NCBI RefSeq assembly: GCF_030523985.1
Contig: NZ_JAUNHK010000103.1
Span: 1 to 8,938, forward strand
Reading direction: 5' to 3'
DNA: 8,938 nt
Source of the DNA: Deinococcus sp.
GTDB lineage: Bacteria > Deinococcota > Deinococci > Deinococcales > Deinococcaceae
Shown: positions 1 to 5,827 of the stretch, in pieces
Position numbering within the stretch: the stretch's first letter is position 1
How the letters are laid out: each line of letters opens with the position of its first letter
Made by a program: the position numbers and the translations under genes
The notes under the pieces: model-generated
Told to the model about the DNA's origin: nothing
Database searches by the model: none
Seen by the model: only the letters and a program-made list of their open reading frames with translations

Positions 1-11
1 TCTGCGTTCAT
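1..11 (-). CDS. 5' end of a gene running off the left edge, coupled to padR
   Basis: The padR stop codon overlaps an ATG in the arrangement ATGA (positions 11 to 8), so a second gene probably starts here on the minus strand. Only three full codons, Met-Asn-Ala, lie inside the window, so the product cannot be named. PadR genes are often followed by such an overlapping gene, commonly for a membrane protein or transporter that the repressor controls. That part is family knowledge, not something seen here. The ATG could also be a chance overlap. Confidence 0.4.
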
Positions 12-322
12 ACCGTCCCCCCCAGAATGTTGCGGATAGCCCGCATCTGCCCTTCCCATTCGGCCCGCTTTTGCCCCAGCGCCCGCTGCCCCGCGTCGGT
101 CAGGCGGTACTCGCGGCGGGTGCGTCCGCCCACTTCCTGCTCGGCACTGCTGATCAGGCCGTCGGCCTCCAGCGCGTGCAGTACGGGATAAAGCATTCCT
201 TCCCGCGCCGTGAGCAGCCCCTCGGAGCGGGTCTTGATGGCCTGCGCGATGGCGTACCCGTGTTCGGGTTGCCTTGCCAGTACCGCCAGCACCAACATGC
301 GAAGTTGTTCGGTGCGGTTCAT
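8..322 (-). CDS. PadR family transcriptional repressor
   Basis: This 104-residue protein is a typical small PadR (subfamily 1) regulator: an N-terminal winged helix-turn-helix and a short C-terminal helix for dimerisation. The first helix carries the HGYAIAQAI signature (residues 21-29). The recognition region is EGMLYPVLHALEADGLIS (41-58), which matches the family's xGTLYPxLxxLExxGLI pattern. The wing is RREYRLTDAGQRAL (69-82). PadR proteins bind palindromic DNA and are released by small phenolic, drug-like or stress signals; the ligand here is unknown. The ATG lies 6 nt after a TATACT hexamer and has a run of six C residues in front of it, so there is no Shine-Dalgarno site and the mRNA is probably leaderless. 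A palindrome overlaps this promoter, which points to autorepression. The stop overlaps the next ATG, so the neighbour to the left is a probable target in the same operon. Confidence 0.93.
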   Translation of the reverse strand: MNRTEQLRMLVLAVLARQPEHGYAIAQAIKTRSEGLLTAREGMLYPVLHALEADGLISSAEQEVGGRTRREYRLTDAGQRALGQKRAEWEGQMRAIRNILGGTV

Positions 323-328
323 GGGGGG

Positions 329-334
329 AGTATA
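329..334 (-). promoter_or_regulatory. Leaderless -10 element of padR
   Basis: TATACT reads on the minus strand, followed by six C residues and then the ATG at 322. This spacing puts the transcription start at or next to the start codon. No clear -35 box is present 16 to 18 bp upstream. The hexamer overlaps the left arm of the operator palindrome. Confidence 0.6.
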
Positions 335-352
335 CCTCTGCGAGAGAGGTAT
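332..352. promoter_or_regulatory. Palindromic operator over the padR promoter
   Basis: Two perfect 8-bp arms, ATACCTCT (332-339) and AGAGGTAT (345-352), flank the 5-nt spacer GCGAG. One arm overlaps the -10 hexamer of padR and the rest fills the space between the -10 and where a -35 would be. A bound dimer would therefore block RNA polymerase. The site differs from the classic PadR ATGT/ACAT box but has the size and symmetry expected for a winged-helix dimer. Binding by this PadR is inferred from position. Confidence 0.65.
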
Positions 353-364
353 GAAGCGCTACAA

Positions 365-405
365 GTTGAAAGGGCTAAGGATTGGATGTCCCTGGCCCTT
401 TCGAC
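365..405 (-). terminator. Hairpin after the glgB operon, possible terminator
   Basis: GTTGAAAGGGC (365-375) pairs with GCCCTTTCGAC (395-405), with one T·G wobble. Inside, AGG (378-380) can pair with CCT (391-393). The hairpin begins 4 nt after the stop of the last gene of the glgB operon and lies before the padR promoter, which is where a terminator is expected. The T-tract (TTTT, 407-410) and the wobble both favour the plus-strand transcript, so it may act in both directions or mainly against plus-strand transcription. Confidence 0.45.
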
Positions 406-408
406 CTT

Positions 409-663
409 TTACTGATTGCTTGCCACCCAGAAAATCAACGCTATCAGCAGCAAATCCACCGCCCAACTGGTGGGCCGCTTGAGGCGTTCGTCACGCTGCG
501 CCCGCCAGATTTGCAGGCCCAGACGCGCCAGCAGCAAAGCGCCGATCAGGTACGGACTGGGGGCCGCGCCGCCACCGATCAGGGGCCACAGCAGCAGCCC
601 TGCCAGCACCAGCAGTAGCCCGAAGCTGAGGGCAGTAGGCAGGTCAGGCGTGGGGCGGCTCAA
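409..663 (-). CDS. Small membrane protein coupled to glgB, function unknown
   Basis: I do not recognise a family for this 84-residue product. It has three hydrophobic stretches: residues 11-30, 36-52 and 66-82. Between the second and third is a strongly charged loop, WRAQRDERLKR (53-63). This suggests an inner-membrane protein with that basic loop in the cytoplasm. The start is TTG (663-661), because no ATG or GTG in this frame gives a sensible length and the TTG shares bases with the glgB stop in the arrangement TTGA. Such overlaps usually mean that ribosomes finishing glgB restart on this gene, so its level would follow that of glgB. A link to glycogen is suggested only by this coupling. 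The hydrophobic pattern and the tight packing before a hairpin make a real gene likely. Confidence 0.7.
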   Translation of the reverse strand: MSRPTPDLPTALSFGLLLVLAGLLLWPLIGGGAAPSPYLIGALLLARLGLQIWRAQRDERLKRPTSWAVDLLLIALIFWVASNQ

Positions 664-2861
664 CGCTTCTTGCCCTTCCCGAAGAGCCGCTTGGCGAGGT
701 CGGAAGTGTGGGCAGCGTGGCCTTCAGGGTGGTGTGGGGCGTCCGCTTCGGTCTGTTGTGGGGTGGCCTGCTGGGGCGCGGGGGCCGCTGGGCGCAGTGG
801 CTCGGCACCTTCGGGAATGCTGGGGCCGTCCTCACGGGCCGGGACTTCGGCAATCAGTCTTTTCTGGGTGTCGGGCGCGGCGGGGTCGGTGGCCCGTTCC
901 ACCTGCACCGCCTGGGCCGACGCCCTGGCTTCCTGTACCAGTTCGGGCGTGACCGTCAGGCCAGAGGGGATTTCGGGCACGGCGGCAGGCGCGACAGGTT
1001 CCAGCACCAACACGCTGCTGGGCGGCAGGTTGAGGCTCAGGCGGCAGCATTGCCCGTGCAGGCCCTCGGAGGTGGTGTGCAACTCGGGCTGCTGGGTGCC
1101 GAAGCCGCCAAATTCGCCGTCGTCGGTGGAAAGCAGCAAGCGGTATTCGCCGCCCTGGGGCACGCCAATCGCGTAGCCCTCTCGGTACACGGGCGTCAGG
1201 TTGGCGACGACCAGGCTCCACGCGGCACTCTGTGGGTCACGGCGGGCAAAGGCGTAGACGCTGGTGTCCACGTCGTCGGCGGCAATCCAGACCATGCCGC
1301 CCTCGTGGGTGTCGCCCACATGCCAGTCGGAGCGCTCGCGGTAAAGCGCGTTCAGGCGGCGTACCAGATTCATGATGCCCCGGTGGTCGGGGTGGTCAGC
1401 CAGATGCCAGGGCAACTGAATGTCGTGGTTCCACTCGGTGCCCTGCGCGAATTCCTGGCCCATGAACAGCAATTTTTTGCCCGGCGTGGCCCACATCAGC
1501 GCCAGGAAAGCACGGTAGTCGGCCCGCTGCGCGTACCAGTTGCCCGGATGCTTGAGCACCATCGGCTTCTTGAGATGCACCACTTCGTCATGGCTAATCG
1601 CCAGGACATAGTTTTCACTGCTGCGGTACATGTTGAAGAACGTGAGCTTGTGGTGGTCGTACTTGCGATAAAGCGGGTCTTGCTTGAAATAGGCCAGCGA
1701 ATCGTTCATCCAGCCCATCGCCCACTTGTAGTCGAAGCCGAGGCCTTGCGGCGTGGGCGTGGTCACGCCTGGGAAAGACGTGCTTTCTTCGGCAATCACC
1801 ATGCAGCCAGGAGCCATGTGATGCACGACTTCATTCAATCGCTTGAGGAAGGCAATCGCTTCCAGGTTTTCGCGCCCGCCGTGAATGTTAGGTACCCATT
1901 CTGTCCGCGAGAAGTCCAGATAAAGCATGGACGCCACGGCATCGACACGCAGTCCGTCCACATGGAAATCTTGCAGCCATTTCAGCGCCGAGCCGATCAG
2001 GAACATGATGACTTCGTTGCGCCCGTAGTCAAAAATGTAAGTATTCCAATCAAAGTGAAAGCCTTTGCGCGGGTCGGCGTATTCGTAGAGCGGCGTGCCG
2101 TCGAACTTCGCCAGGCCAAATTCGTCGGTGGGGAAGTGGCCCGGCACCCAGTCCAGAATCACGCCGATGCCCAAGTGATGCAGGTGGTTGACCAGATACT
2201 TGAAGTCCTCGGGGTTGCCCAGGCGACTGGTCGGGGCGTAGTAACCCGTAACCTGATAGCCCCACGAGCCGTCGAAGGGATGCTCCATCACGCCCAGCAG
2301 TTCGACGTGGGTGTAGCCCATGTACTTCACGTAGTCGCCCAGGCGGTGCGCCAGGTCGCGGTAATTCAGGTACCAGCCGTCGTCGCGCCGCGCCCATGAC
2401 CCGACGTGGCACTCGTAAATGCTCATGGCCTCTTCAAAGTTAGGGCTGCGCTGCGAGAGCCACTCGCCGTCCGTCCAGTCGAAACCGTGCTGCCAGACGA
2501 TGCTGGCGGTCTGGGGCCGCACCTCGAAGAAGGTGCCGTAGGGGTCGGCCTTGTCCACGGTGTGCCCACTTTGCGCCGTCACACGGAATTTGTAGCGCTG
2601 GCCCTGCTGCGCCCCCGGCACGAACGCGCCCCAGAAGCCGAACTCCTGGCGCTGCATCGGGTGGTCGAAGCCGTTCCAGCCGTTGAAATCGCCCACCACG
2701 CTGACATGCTGAGCGTTCGGTGCCCACACCGCGAAGCGCACGCCCGCTGCGCCGCCCTCGGTGGTCGGGTGAGCGCCGAGCAGGTGGTCGGGCCGCACGA
2801 GGTCAGCCGTGACCAGCTTTTGCAGATGCTCATGGTTGAGCGCGAGAGGGGGGAAGGTCAT
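660..2861 (-). CDS. glgB: 1,4-alpha-glucan branching enzyme (glycogen branching enzyme)
   Basis: GlgB cuts an alpha-1,4 glucan chain and rejoins the piece through an alpha-1,6 bond, making the branches of glycogen in the cytoplasm. The 733-residue protein belongs to glycoside hydrolase family 13. An N-terminal carbohydrate-binding (CBM48-like) domain spans about residues 35-115, with the stretch FAVWAPNAQHVSVVGDFNGW. The catalytic barrel follows. Region I is ILDWVPGHFP (235-244). The nucleophile is D307 in GLRVDAV, the acid/base is E358 in VIAEES, and the transition-state Asp is D425 in SHDEVVH. An all-beta C-terminal domain ends near residue 622. Residues 623-733 are an added tail rich in Ala, Pro and Glu that ends in the basic stretch KRLFGKGKKR and is absent from typical GlgB proteins. 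The ATG lies 6 nt after TAGACT with no Shine-Dalgarno site, so the mRNA is probably leaderless. The stop overlaps the next start. Confidence 0.97.
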   Translation of the reverse strand: MTFPPLALNHEHLQKLVTADLVRPDHLLGAHPTTEGGAAGVRFAVWAPNAQHVSVVGDFNGWNGFDHPMQRQEFGFWGAFVPGAQQGQRYKFRVTAQSGHTVDKADPYGTFFEVRPQTASIVWQHGFDWTDGEWLSQRSPNFEEAMSIYECHVGSWARRDDGWYLNYRDLAHRLGDYVKYMGYTHVELLGVMEHPFDGSWGYQVTGYYAPTSRLGNPEDFKYLVNHLHHLGIGVILDWVPGHFPTDEFGLAKFDGTPLYEYADPRKGFHFDWNTYIFDYGRNEVIMFLIGSALKWLQDFHVDGLRVDAVASMLYLDFSRTEWVPNIHGGRENLEAIAFLKRLNEVVHHMAPGCMVIAEESTSFPGVTTPTPQGLGFDYKWAMGWMNDSLAYFKQDPLYRKYDHHKLTFFNMYRSSENYVLAISHDEVVHLKKPMVLKHPGNWYAQRADYRAFLALMWATPGKKLLFMGQEFAQGTEWNHDIQLPWHLADHPDHRGIMNLVRRLNALYRERSDWHVGDTHEGGMVWIAADDVDTSVYAFARRDPQSAAWSLVVANLTPVYREGYAIGVPQGGEYRLLLSTDDGEFGGFGTQQPELHTTSEGLHGQCCRLSLNLPPSSVLVLEPVAPAAVPEIPSGLTVTPELVQEARASAQAVQVERATDPAAPDTQKRLIAEVPAREDGPSIPEGAEPLRPAAPAPQQATPQQTEADAPHHPEGHAAHTSDLAKRLFGKGKKR

Positions 2862-2867
2862 GGGGCG

Positions 2868-2873
2868 AGTCTA
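2868..2873 (-). promoter_or_regulatory. Leaderless -10 element of glgB
   Basis: TAGACT on the minus strand is followed by CGCCCC and then the ATG at 2861. The six-base gap matches padR and msrA. No good -35 is visible; a TTGACC lies only 2 bp upstream, which is too close to act as one. Confidence 0.6.
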
Positions 2874-2926
2874 GCGGTCAAGCCCGAAGATGGGCGGTTA
2901 AAACGACACTTCCCAACCGGGCGATT

Positions 2927-2943
2927 CTGACACGGCGTGTCAG
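2927..2943. promoter_or_regulatory. 17-bp perfect palindrome between glgB and msrA
   Basis: The sequence is CTGACACGGCGTGTCAG, two perfect 8-bp arms around one central G. It lies about 65 bp upstream of the glgB start and 160 bp upstream of the msrA start, in the divergent intergenic region. The length and symmetry fit a dimeric repressor or activator site. It does not match the Deinococcus radiation/desiccation motif (TTATGTCA-N-TGACATAA). The regulator is unknown. Confidence 0.5.
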
Positions 2944-3092
2944 GAGAATAGCGTCTAGGACGGCATTTCTCTGGATTCGACGTGGCGCGCCTTGACTAGA
3001 GAATTTCCAATCGCTAACGAGTTCTAAAGGTCGTGTGACTGGAGAAGTGGCCCAAAGCTGCGCGGCCTACGAATCGTGACGGTCAATCTCTC

Positions 3093-3098
3093 TAGACT
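3093..3098 (+). promoter_or_regulatory. Leaderless -10 element of msrA
   Basis: TAGACT is followed by TTCACC and then the ATG at 3105, again a six-base gap. A second candidate promoter lies upstream: TTGACT (2992-2997), a 17-bp spacer and TAACGA (3015-3020), which would give a leader of roughly 75 to 80 nt. The closer element is the better match. Confidence 0.6.
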
Positions 3099-3104
3099 TT
3101 CACC

Positions 3105-3668
3105 ATGACCGACTTTGCTCCGACCAACCCGACTGAAAGCAGGCAGCAGGCCATTTTCGCGGGCGGCTGCTTCTGGTGTACCGAGGCCGTGATGCAGGAC
3201 CTGCGCGGCGTGGAAAAGGTGGAAAGCGGCTACATCGGCGGGCAGACCGCCAACCCCGACTACCGCTCGGTGTGCAGCGGGCAGACCGGCCACGCCGAGG
3301 CGGTGCGCGTGACCTTCGATCCCGCCCAAATCAGCTACCAGGAGTTGCTGGGCATCTTCTTTTCCACCCACGACCCCACCACGCTCAACCGTCAGGGGGC
3401 CGACTTGGGCACGCAGTACCGCAGCGCCCTGTTTCCGCTCAGCGCCGAGCAGGAGGCCGAAGCCCGCGAATTTATCGCCATGCTGAACGCCGAAAATATG
3501 TTCGGGCGGCCCGTCGTGACCAGCATCGAGAGAGCGAGCGAATTTTATGTCGCTGAGGCCTACCACCAGAATTACTACAAGCAAAACCCCGTCCAGGGCT
3601 ACTGCATGGCGGTCATCTCGCCCAAAGTCGCCAAGATGCGCCAGCACTACGCCGACAAGCTGCGGTGA
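3105..3668 (+). CDS. msrA: Peptide methionine-(S)-S-oxide reductase MsrA
   Basis: MsrA reduces the S form of methionine sulfoxide in proteins back to methionine, with electrons coming from thioredoxin. The protein has 187 residues, normal for a single-domain MsrA. The active-site motif GGCFWCTE covers residues 20-27. C22 is the catalytic cysteine, E27 the conserved acid, and C25 a second cysteine in the motif. The family stretch [26 protein letters not shown] follows (42-67), then FFSTHDPT (85-92). A further cysteine, C167 in the near-C-terminal QGYCMAV segment, is the likely resolving residue. There is no signal peptide, so it acts in the cytoplasm. The ATG is placed by the TAGACT hexamer 6 nt upstream and by the absence of a ribosome-binding site. 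The stop overlaps a GTG that opens a small downstream reading frame. Repair of oxidised protein fits the oxidation resistance of Deinococcus. Confidence 0.97.
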   Translation: MTDFAPTNPTESRQQAIFAGGCFWCTEAVMQDLRGVEKVESGYIGGQTANPDYRSVCSGQTGHAEAVRVTFDPAQISYQELLGIFFSTHDPTTLNRQGADLGTQYRSALFPLSAEQEAEAREFIAMLNAENMFGRPVVTSIERASEFYVAEAYHQNYYKQNPVQGYCMAVISPKVAKMRQHYADKLR

Positions 3669-3832
3669 AGCGGCTTCTCTGGCAGACGGAAGCTCATGGG
3701 CAGCAGGCCGAACTCTGGATTGAAGATGGAGACGCGGTGCTGAAGTGGCCTACGGGCGAAGTGCGCGGCGAGACGGTGGAAGACGTGCTGACCCTGGCCG
3801 CCGCCGACCCGCGTCTGTCGCCCGAACTGTAG
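3665..3832 (+). CDS. Small hypothetical protein coupled to msrA, perhaps cut short by an in-frame TAG
   Basis: A GTG start (3665-3667) overlaps the msrA stop in the arrangement GTGA and opens a 55-codon frame ending in TAG (3830-3832). The product is hydrophilic and starts [20 protein letters not shown]; it has a mixed pattern that could form a few strands and a helix ([16 protein letters not shown], 36-51). I recognise no family. Translational coupling to msrA and the strong G/C bias at third positions support a real gene. After the TAG the same frame continues for 20 codons (ARLMDDVGWLTGGTPRSWTP) to a TGA at 3893-3895, just before the end of the convergent kinase gene. Those codons have 18 of 20 G or C at the third position. 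TAG could come from CAG by one change, so this may be a longer 76-residue protein carrying a nonsense mutation, a readthrough gene or a sequence error. Confidence 0.6.
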   Translation: MKRLLWQTEAHGQQAELWIEDGDAVLKWPTGEVRGETVEDVLTLAAADPRLSPEL

Positions 3833-3901
3833 GCCCGGCTGATGGATGACGTGGGGTGGCTGACGGGTGGCACGCCGCGCTCCTGGACGCCCTGACCCGC
3901 C

Positions 3902-4657
3902 CTACAGGAAGCTGTCCTGCACCAGTCGCAGCAGCTCACGCTTCACCAGGGACGCGTCCTGCGGTCGGGCGTGGCGGTCGGGGTGGCACAATGTTTCCAC
4001 CAGCGGCACCAGCGGGTCGTTGACGGGGTTGGGCGGGTCGGCGGGGTCGGGCAACTGGCCGTATAGCCCCCAGTAGAGCAGGATGCCCACGCTGTAGAGG
4101 TCGCTTTCCTGGCTCTGCGGTTCGCCGCGCTGGGCCTCAGGACTCTGGAAGGCTGGGGTGCCGATCCGGACTTTGCCCCCCAGCGTTTCTCCGATAGGGC
4201 CGCTGAGGTCGTAGTCCACCAGTTTGGCGCTGCCGTCTTCCTCCACGATGATGTTGTCGGGTTTGACATCGCGGTGGACGGTGCCGCGCCCGTGCAGGTA
4301 GGCCAGGGCCTCCAGCACATGCACCAGCGTGAGCAAAAAAGCTTGCCGTTCCCGTGAGAGGGCCGGACGCCGACGGTACCGCTCGAACAGGACGTGGCCG
4401 CGTGCGTAGGCCACCAGCAGCGTAGGTTGCCCCCCGATGGCGGTGCGGGCCAGCACAGGCGCGAGGCGCGGATGGGTCAGCCCGGCACCATGCTCGTACT
4501 CGCGCTCAGCGAAGGCGGCCAGCTCAGGCGGGAAAATCTTGACGGCCCGCACCTGCCCGCGTCCGGTCACGGCCAGATAGACCACGCTGTGTGACCCCCG
4601 ACCCAAGACCCGAATCAGGCGGGTGCCGCTTCCAATCATCTGGCCCGCGACAGTCAC
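3902..4657 (-). CDS. Soluble eukaryotic-type Ser/Thr protein kinase
   Basis: This is a bare kinase domain of 251 residues with no membrane segment and no PASTA or other sensor domain, so it should act in the cytoplasm. The glycine loop is GRGSHSVVY (19-27) and the ATP lysine is K40 in VRAVKIF. The catalytic loop HRDVKPDN (128-135) is intact, with D130 as the catalytic base. The metal-binding motif, normally DFG, is D148-Y149-D150. The activation segment ends with GTPAFQSPE (166-174). Near the end of the domain are [14 protein letters not shown] (182-195) and HPDRHARP (225-232). The GTG start at 4657 lies 7 nt after TAATCT, which suggests a leaderless mRNA. An ATG at codon 7 (4639) is the alternative, but it would remove little of the fold. 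The gene is convergent with the msrA group. Its substrate is unknown. Most key residues are present, so I expect it to be active. Confidence 0.92.
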   Translation of the reverse strand: MTVAGQMIGSGTRLIRVLGRGSHSVVYLAVTGRGQVRAVKIFPPELAAFAEREYEHGAGLTHPRLAPVLARTAIGGQPTLLVAYARGHVLFERYRRRPALSRERQAFLLTLVHVLEALAYLHGRGTVHRDVKPDNIIVEEDGSAKLVDYDLSGPIGETLGGKVRIGTPAFQSPEAQRGEPQSQESDLYSVGILLYWGLYGQLPDPADPPNPVNDPLVPLVETLCHPDRHARPQDASLVKRELLRLVQDSFL

Positions 4658-4664
4658 GCTTTCC

Positions 4665-4670
4665 AGATTA
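4665..4670 (-). promoter_or_regulatory. Probable leaderless -10 element of the kinase gene
   Basis: TAATCT on the minus strand is followed by GGAAAGC and then the GTG start at 4657. A GGAAAG sits 1 nt before the GTG, too close for normal Shine-Dalgarno use, which supports leaderless start at GTG. No convincing -35 is seen. Confidence 0.45.
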
Positions 4671-4701
4671 AAGTACTTCCGGTCAGCATATGTGTGTCCG
4701 A

Positions 4702-4790
4702 CCTGATAGCGACCACAGGGAAAATTGTGGTGGCGGTTGGCGAGAGCAGCCGGGGAATGTCAGCCCGTCAGGGACGCTATCTCTATCAGG
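4702..4790. repeat. Interrupted inverted repeat between the SIS-like and kinase genes
   Basis: CCTGATAGCG (4702-4711) is matched by its reverse complement at 4775-4790, except that the right arm has a 6-base insertion that duplicates part of it (CGCTATC, TCTATC, AGG). Within the 89-nt span there is a small hairpin, ACCACA (4712-4717) with TGTGGT (4726-4731) around an 8-nt loop. It could be a folded RNA tail of the comEC transcript group or a remnant of a small palindromic repeat. No T-tract follows in either direction. Confidence 0.4.
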
Positions 4791-4820
4791 CAAGCAGATA
4801 TTGAGGGAGCTGACCCCCGG

Positions 4821-5795
4821 TCAAAACTCCTCGTCCTGCTCCTCGTCTGGCCCACCATCACGTTCGTCGCTCATGCCCTGCGACAGCGGCCCGGCGCTGA
4901 GGTCGTCCTCGCCCGCCTCTCCGGCCAGCACCGCCTGGGCACGCGCCAGCACGGGGAGGTCGGTGCCAGCGAGCTTGTAGCGTTCGGCCAGATAGGCCGC
5001 CACCCACGCCCCGAAATACCACAGCGCGAGTTGCCCGGCGTAGGCGCTCTCGGTGGGCTGCGGCACCGGGACGTGAACCACCTCGTCAATGCGGGTTTCC
5101 AGCACTTCGCGGGTCACGTTCAGCGCGGGGTCGAGGTCGCCCAGCAGCAGGGCGATGCGCCCGTCGCCCTGTTCGTGCTGCGCCTCGAACGCCCCGGTCA
5201 CGAAGGGGAGGGGGTCGCCCAGCACCGCGATGCCCAGCGTTTTGCCCACGCGGGCCAGCAGGTGCTGCCAGGCGTGCGGCAACGCCTCGGCGTCGGGGGC
5301 CGCCAGCAGCAGCGGCGCACGCCCCCACAGGCTCCAGGCCAGGGCGCGGGCGGGGTTGTCCTCGCCGGTTTCGGGGCCACAGCGCGAGGCGAGGTCGGCC
5401 AGCAGCCGCTCGGCTTCCTGGGCTTCGTCGGCGTGCCCGGTGGCGTAAGCGAGCGCCTGGGCGAAGTGGTAGGTCGCCAGAGCGCCGCCGGGCACCAGCA
5501 CGTCCACCTCGTCCGCCGCGCCGCCCGTGCTGATGCGCCGCACCGCCGCGCCTGCGACCTCGGCCAGTTCGGCGTAGGTGCGGGCCGCGTCCTGTCCGTC
5601 GGGGCTGAACAGCACCAGTTGCGTGCCGCTGCGGGTCAGGTTGCCCGTCACGCCCGGCAGCACCTCCGCGAGCTGGGCCGCGAGGGTGCCTTCGCCCACG
5701 CCGACCACGGCGTAAGGGGCCGCCTCGGGACGCTGGGGGCCGGAATAGCTGCCGGGCAGCCGGGCGAGCAGAGAGAAGAAATCGGGAGAAGTCAT
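4821..5795 (-). CDS. Degenerate SIS / phosphoglucose-phosphomannose isomerase-like protein
   Basis: The 324-residue product looks like the bifunctional phosphoglucose/phosphomannose isomerase (bact-PGI) fold, made of two SIS sugar-phosphate domains. The first domain starts YAVVGVGEGTLAAQLAEVL (28-46), where family members have a glycine-rich G-x-GGSxxxxD stretch. The strand and phosphate loop are LVLFSPDGQDA (60-70), where active enzymes have VSYSGNT. The turn into the helical hairpin is VLVPGGALATYHFAQALAY (99-117). The second domain ends with ALWYFGAWVAAYLAERYKLAGTDLPVL (257-283), close to the family's C-terminal helix and Asp-Pro-x-Pro region. The segment that normally holds the catalytic glutamate (NEN) reads LARVGKT (180-186). 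I infer loss of isomerase activity and a binding or structural role. The last 33 residues are strongly acidic. The gene starts 32 nt after comEC and has its own leaderless-type promoter. The fold assignment is from memory of the family. Confidence 0.65.
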   Translation of the reverse strand: MTSPDFFSLLARLPGSYSGPQRPEAAPYAVVGVGEGTLAAQLAEVLPGVTGNLTRSGTQLVLFSPDGQDAARTYAELAEVAGAAVRRISTGGAADEVDVLVPGGALATYHFAQALAYATGHADEAQEAERLLADLASRCGPETGEDNPARALAWSLWGRAPLLLAAPDAEALPHAWQHLLARVGKTLGIAVLGDPLPFVTGAFEAQHEQGDGRIALLLGDLDPALNVTREVLETRIDEVVHVPVPQPTESAYAGQLALWYFGAWVAAYLAERYKLAGTDLPVLARAQAVLAGEAGEDDLSAGPLSQGMSDERDGGPDEEQDEEF

Positions 5796-5802
5796 GGGGG
5801 AG

Positions 5803-5808
5803 AGTGTA
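5803..5808 (-). promoter_or_regulatory. Leaderless -10 element of the SIS-like gene
   Basis: TACACT on the minus strand is followed by CTCCCCC and then the ATG at 5795. It lies in the 32-nt gap behind comEC. The gene may therefore be transcribed on its own as well as by read-through from comEA-comEC. There is no Shine-Dalgarno site in front of the ATG. Confidence 0.55.
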
Positions 5809-5827
5809 CGGGGCAGGGGCGAAAATG

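Noticed and set aside
708..2399. 563-codon open frame on the plus strand opposite glgB
   Set aside because: It is the mirror of a well-supported branching enzyme gene; long antisense frames are expected in GC-rich DNA. The product has no recognisable motif.
2992..3020. TTGACT-17-TAACGA as the main msrA promoter
   Set aside because: The -10 is a poor match ending in A, while a better TAGACT lies at the leaderless distance from the ATG. It is kept only as a secondary possibility.
3842..3895. 17-codon ATG frame after the msrA-coupled gene as a gene of its own
   Set aside because: It has no ribosome-binding site and is in frame with the preceding gene, so it is better read as that gene's possible lost C-terminus.
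3833..3901. Terminator between the convergent msrA group and the kinase gene
   Set aside because: Only 5-bp complementary stretches with long loops were found and there is no T-tract, so no terminator is called.
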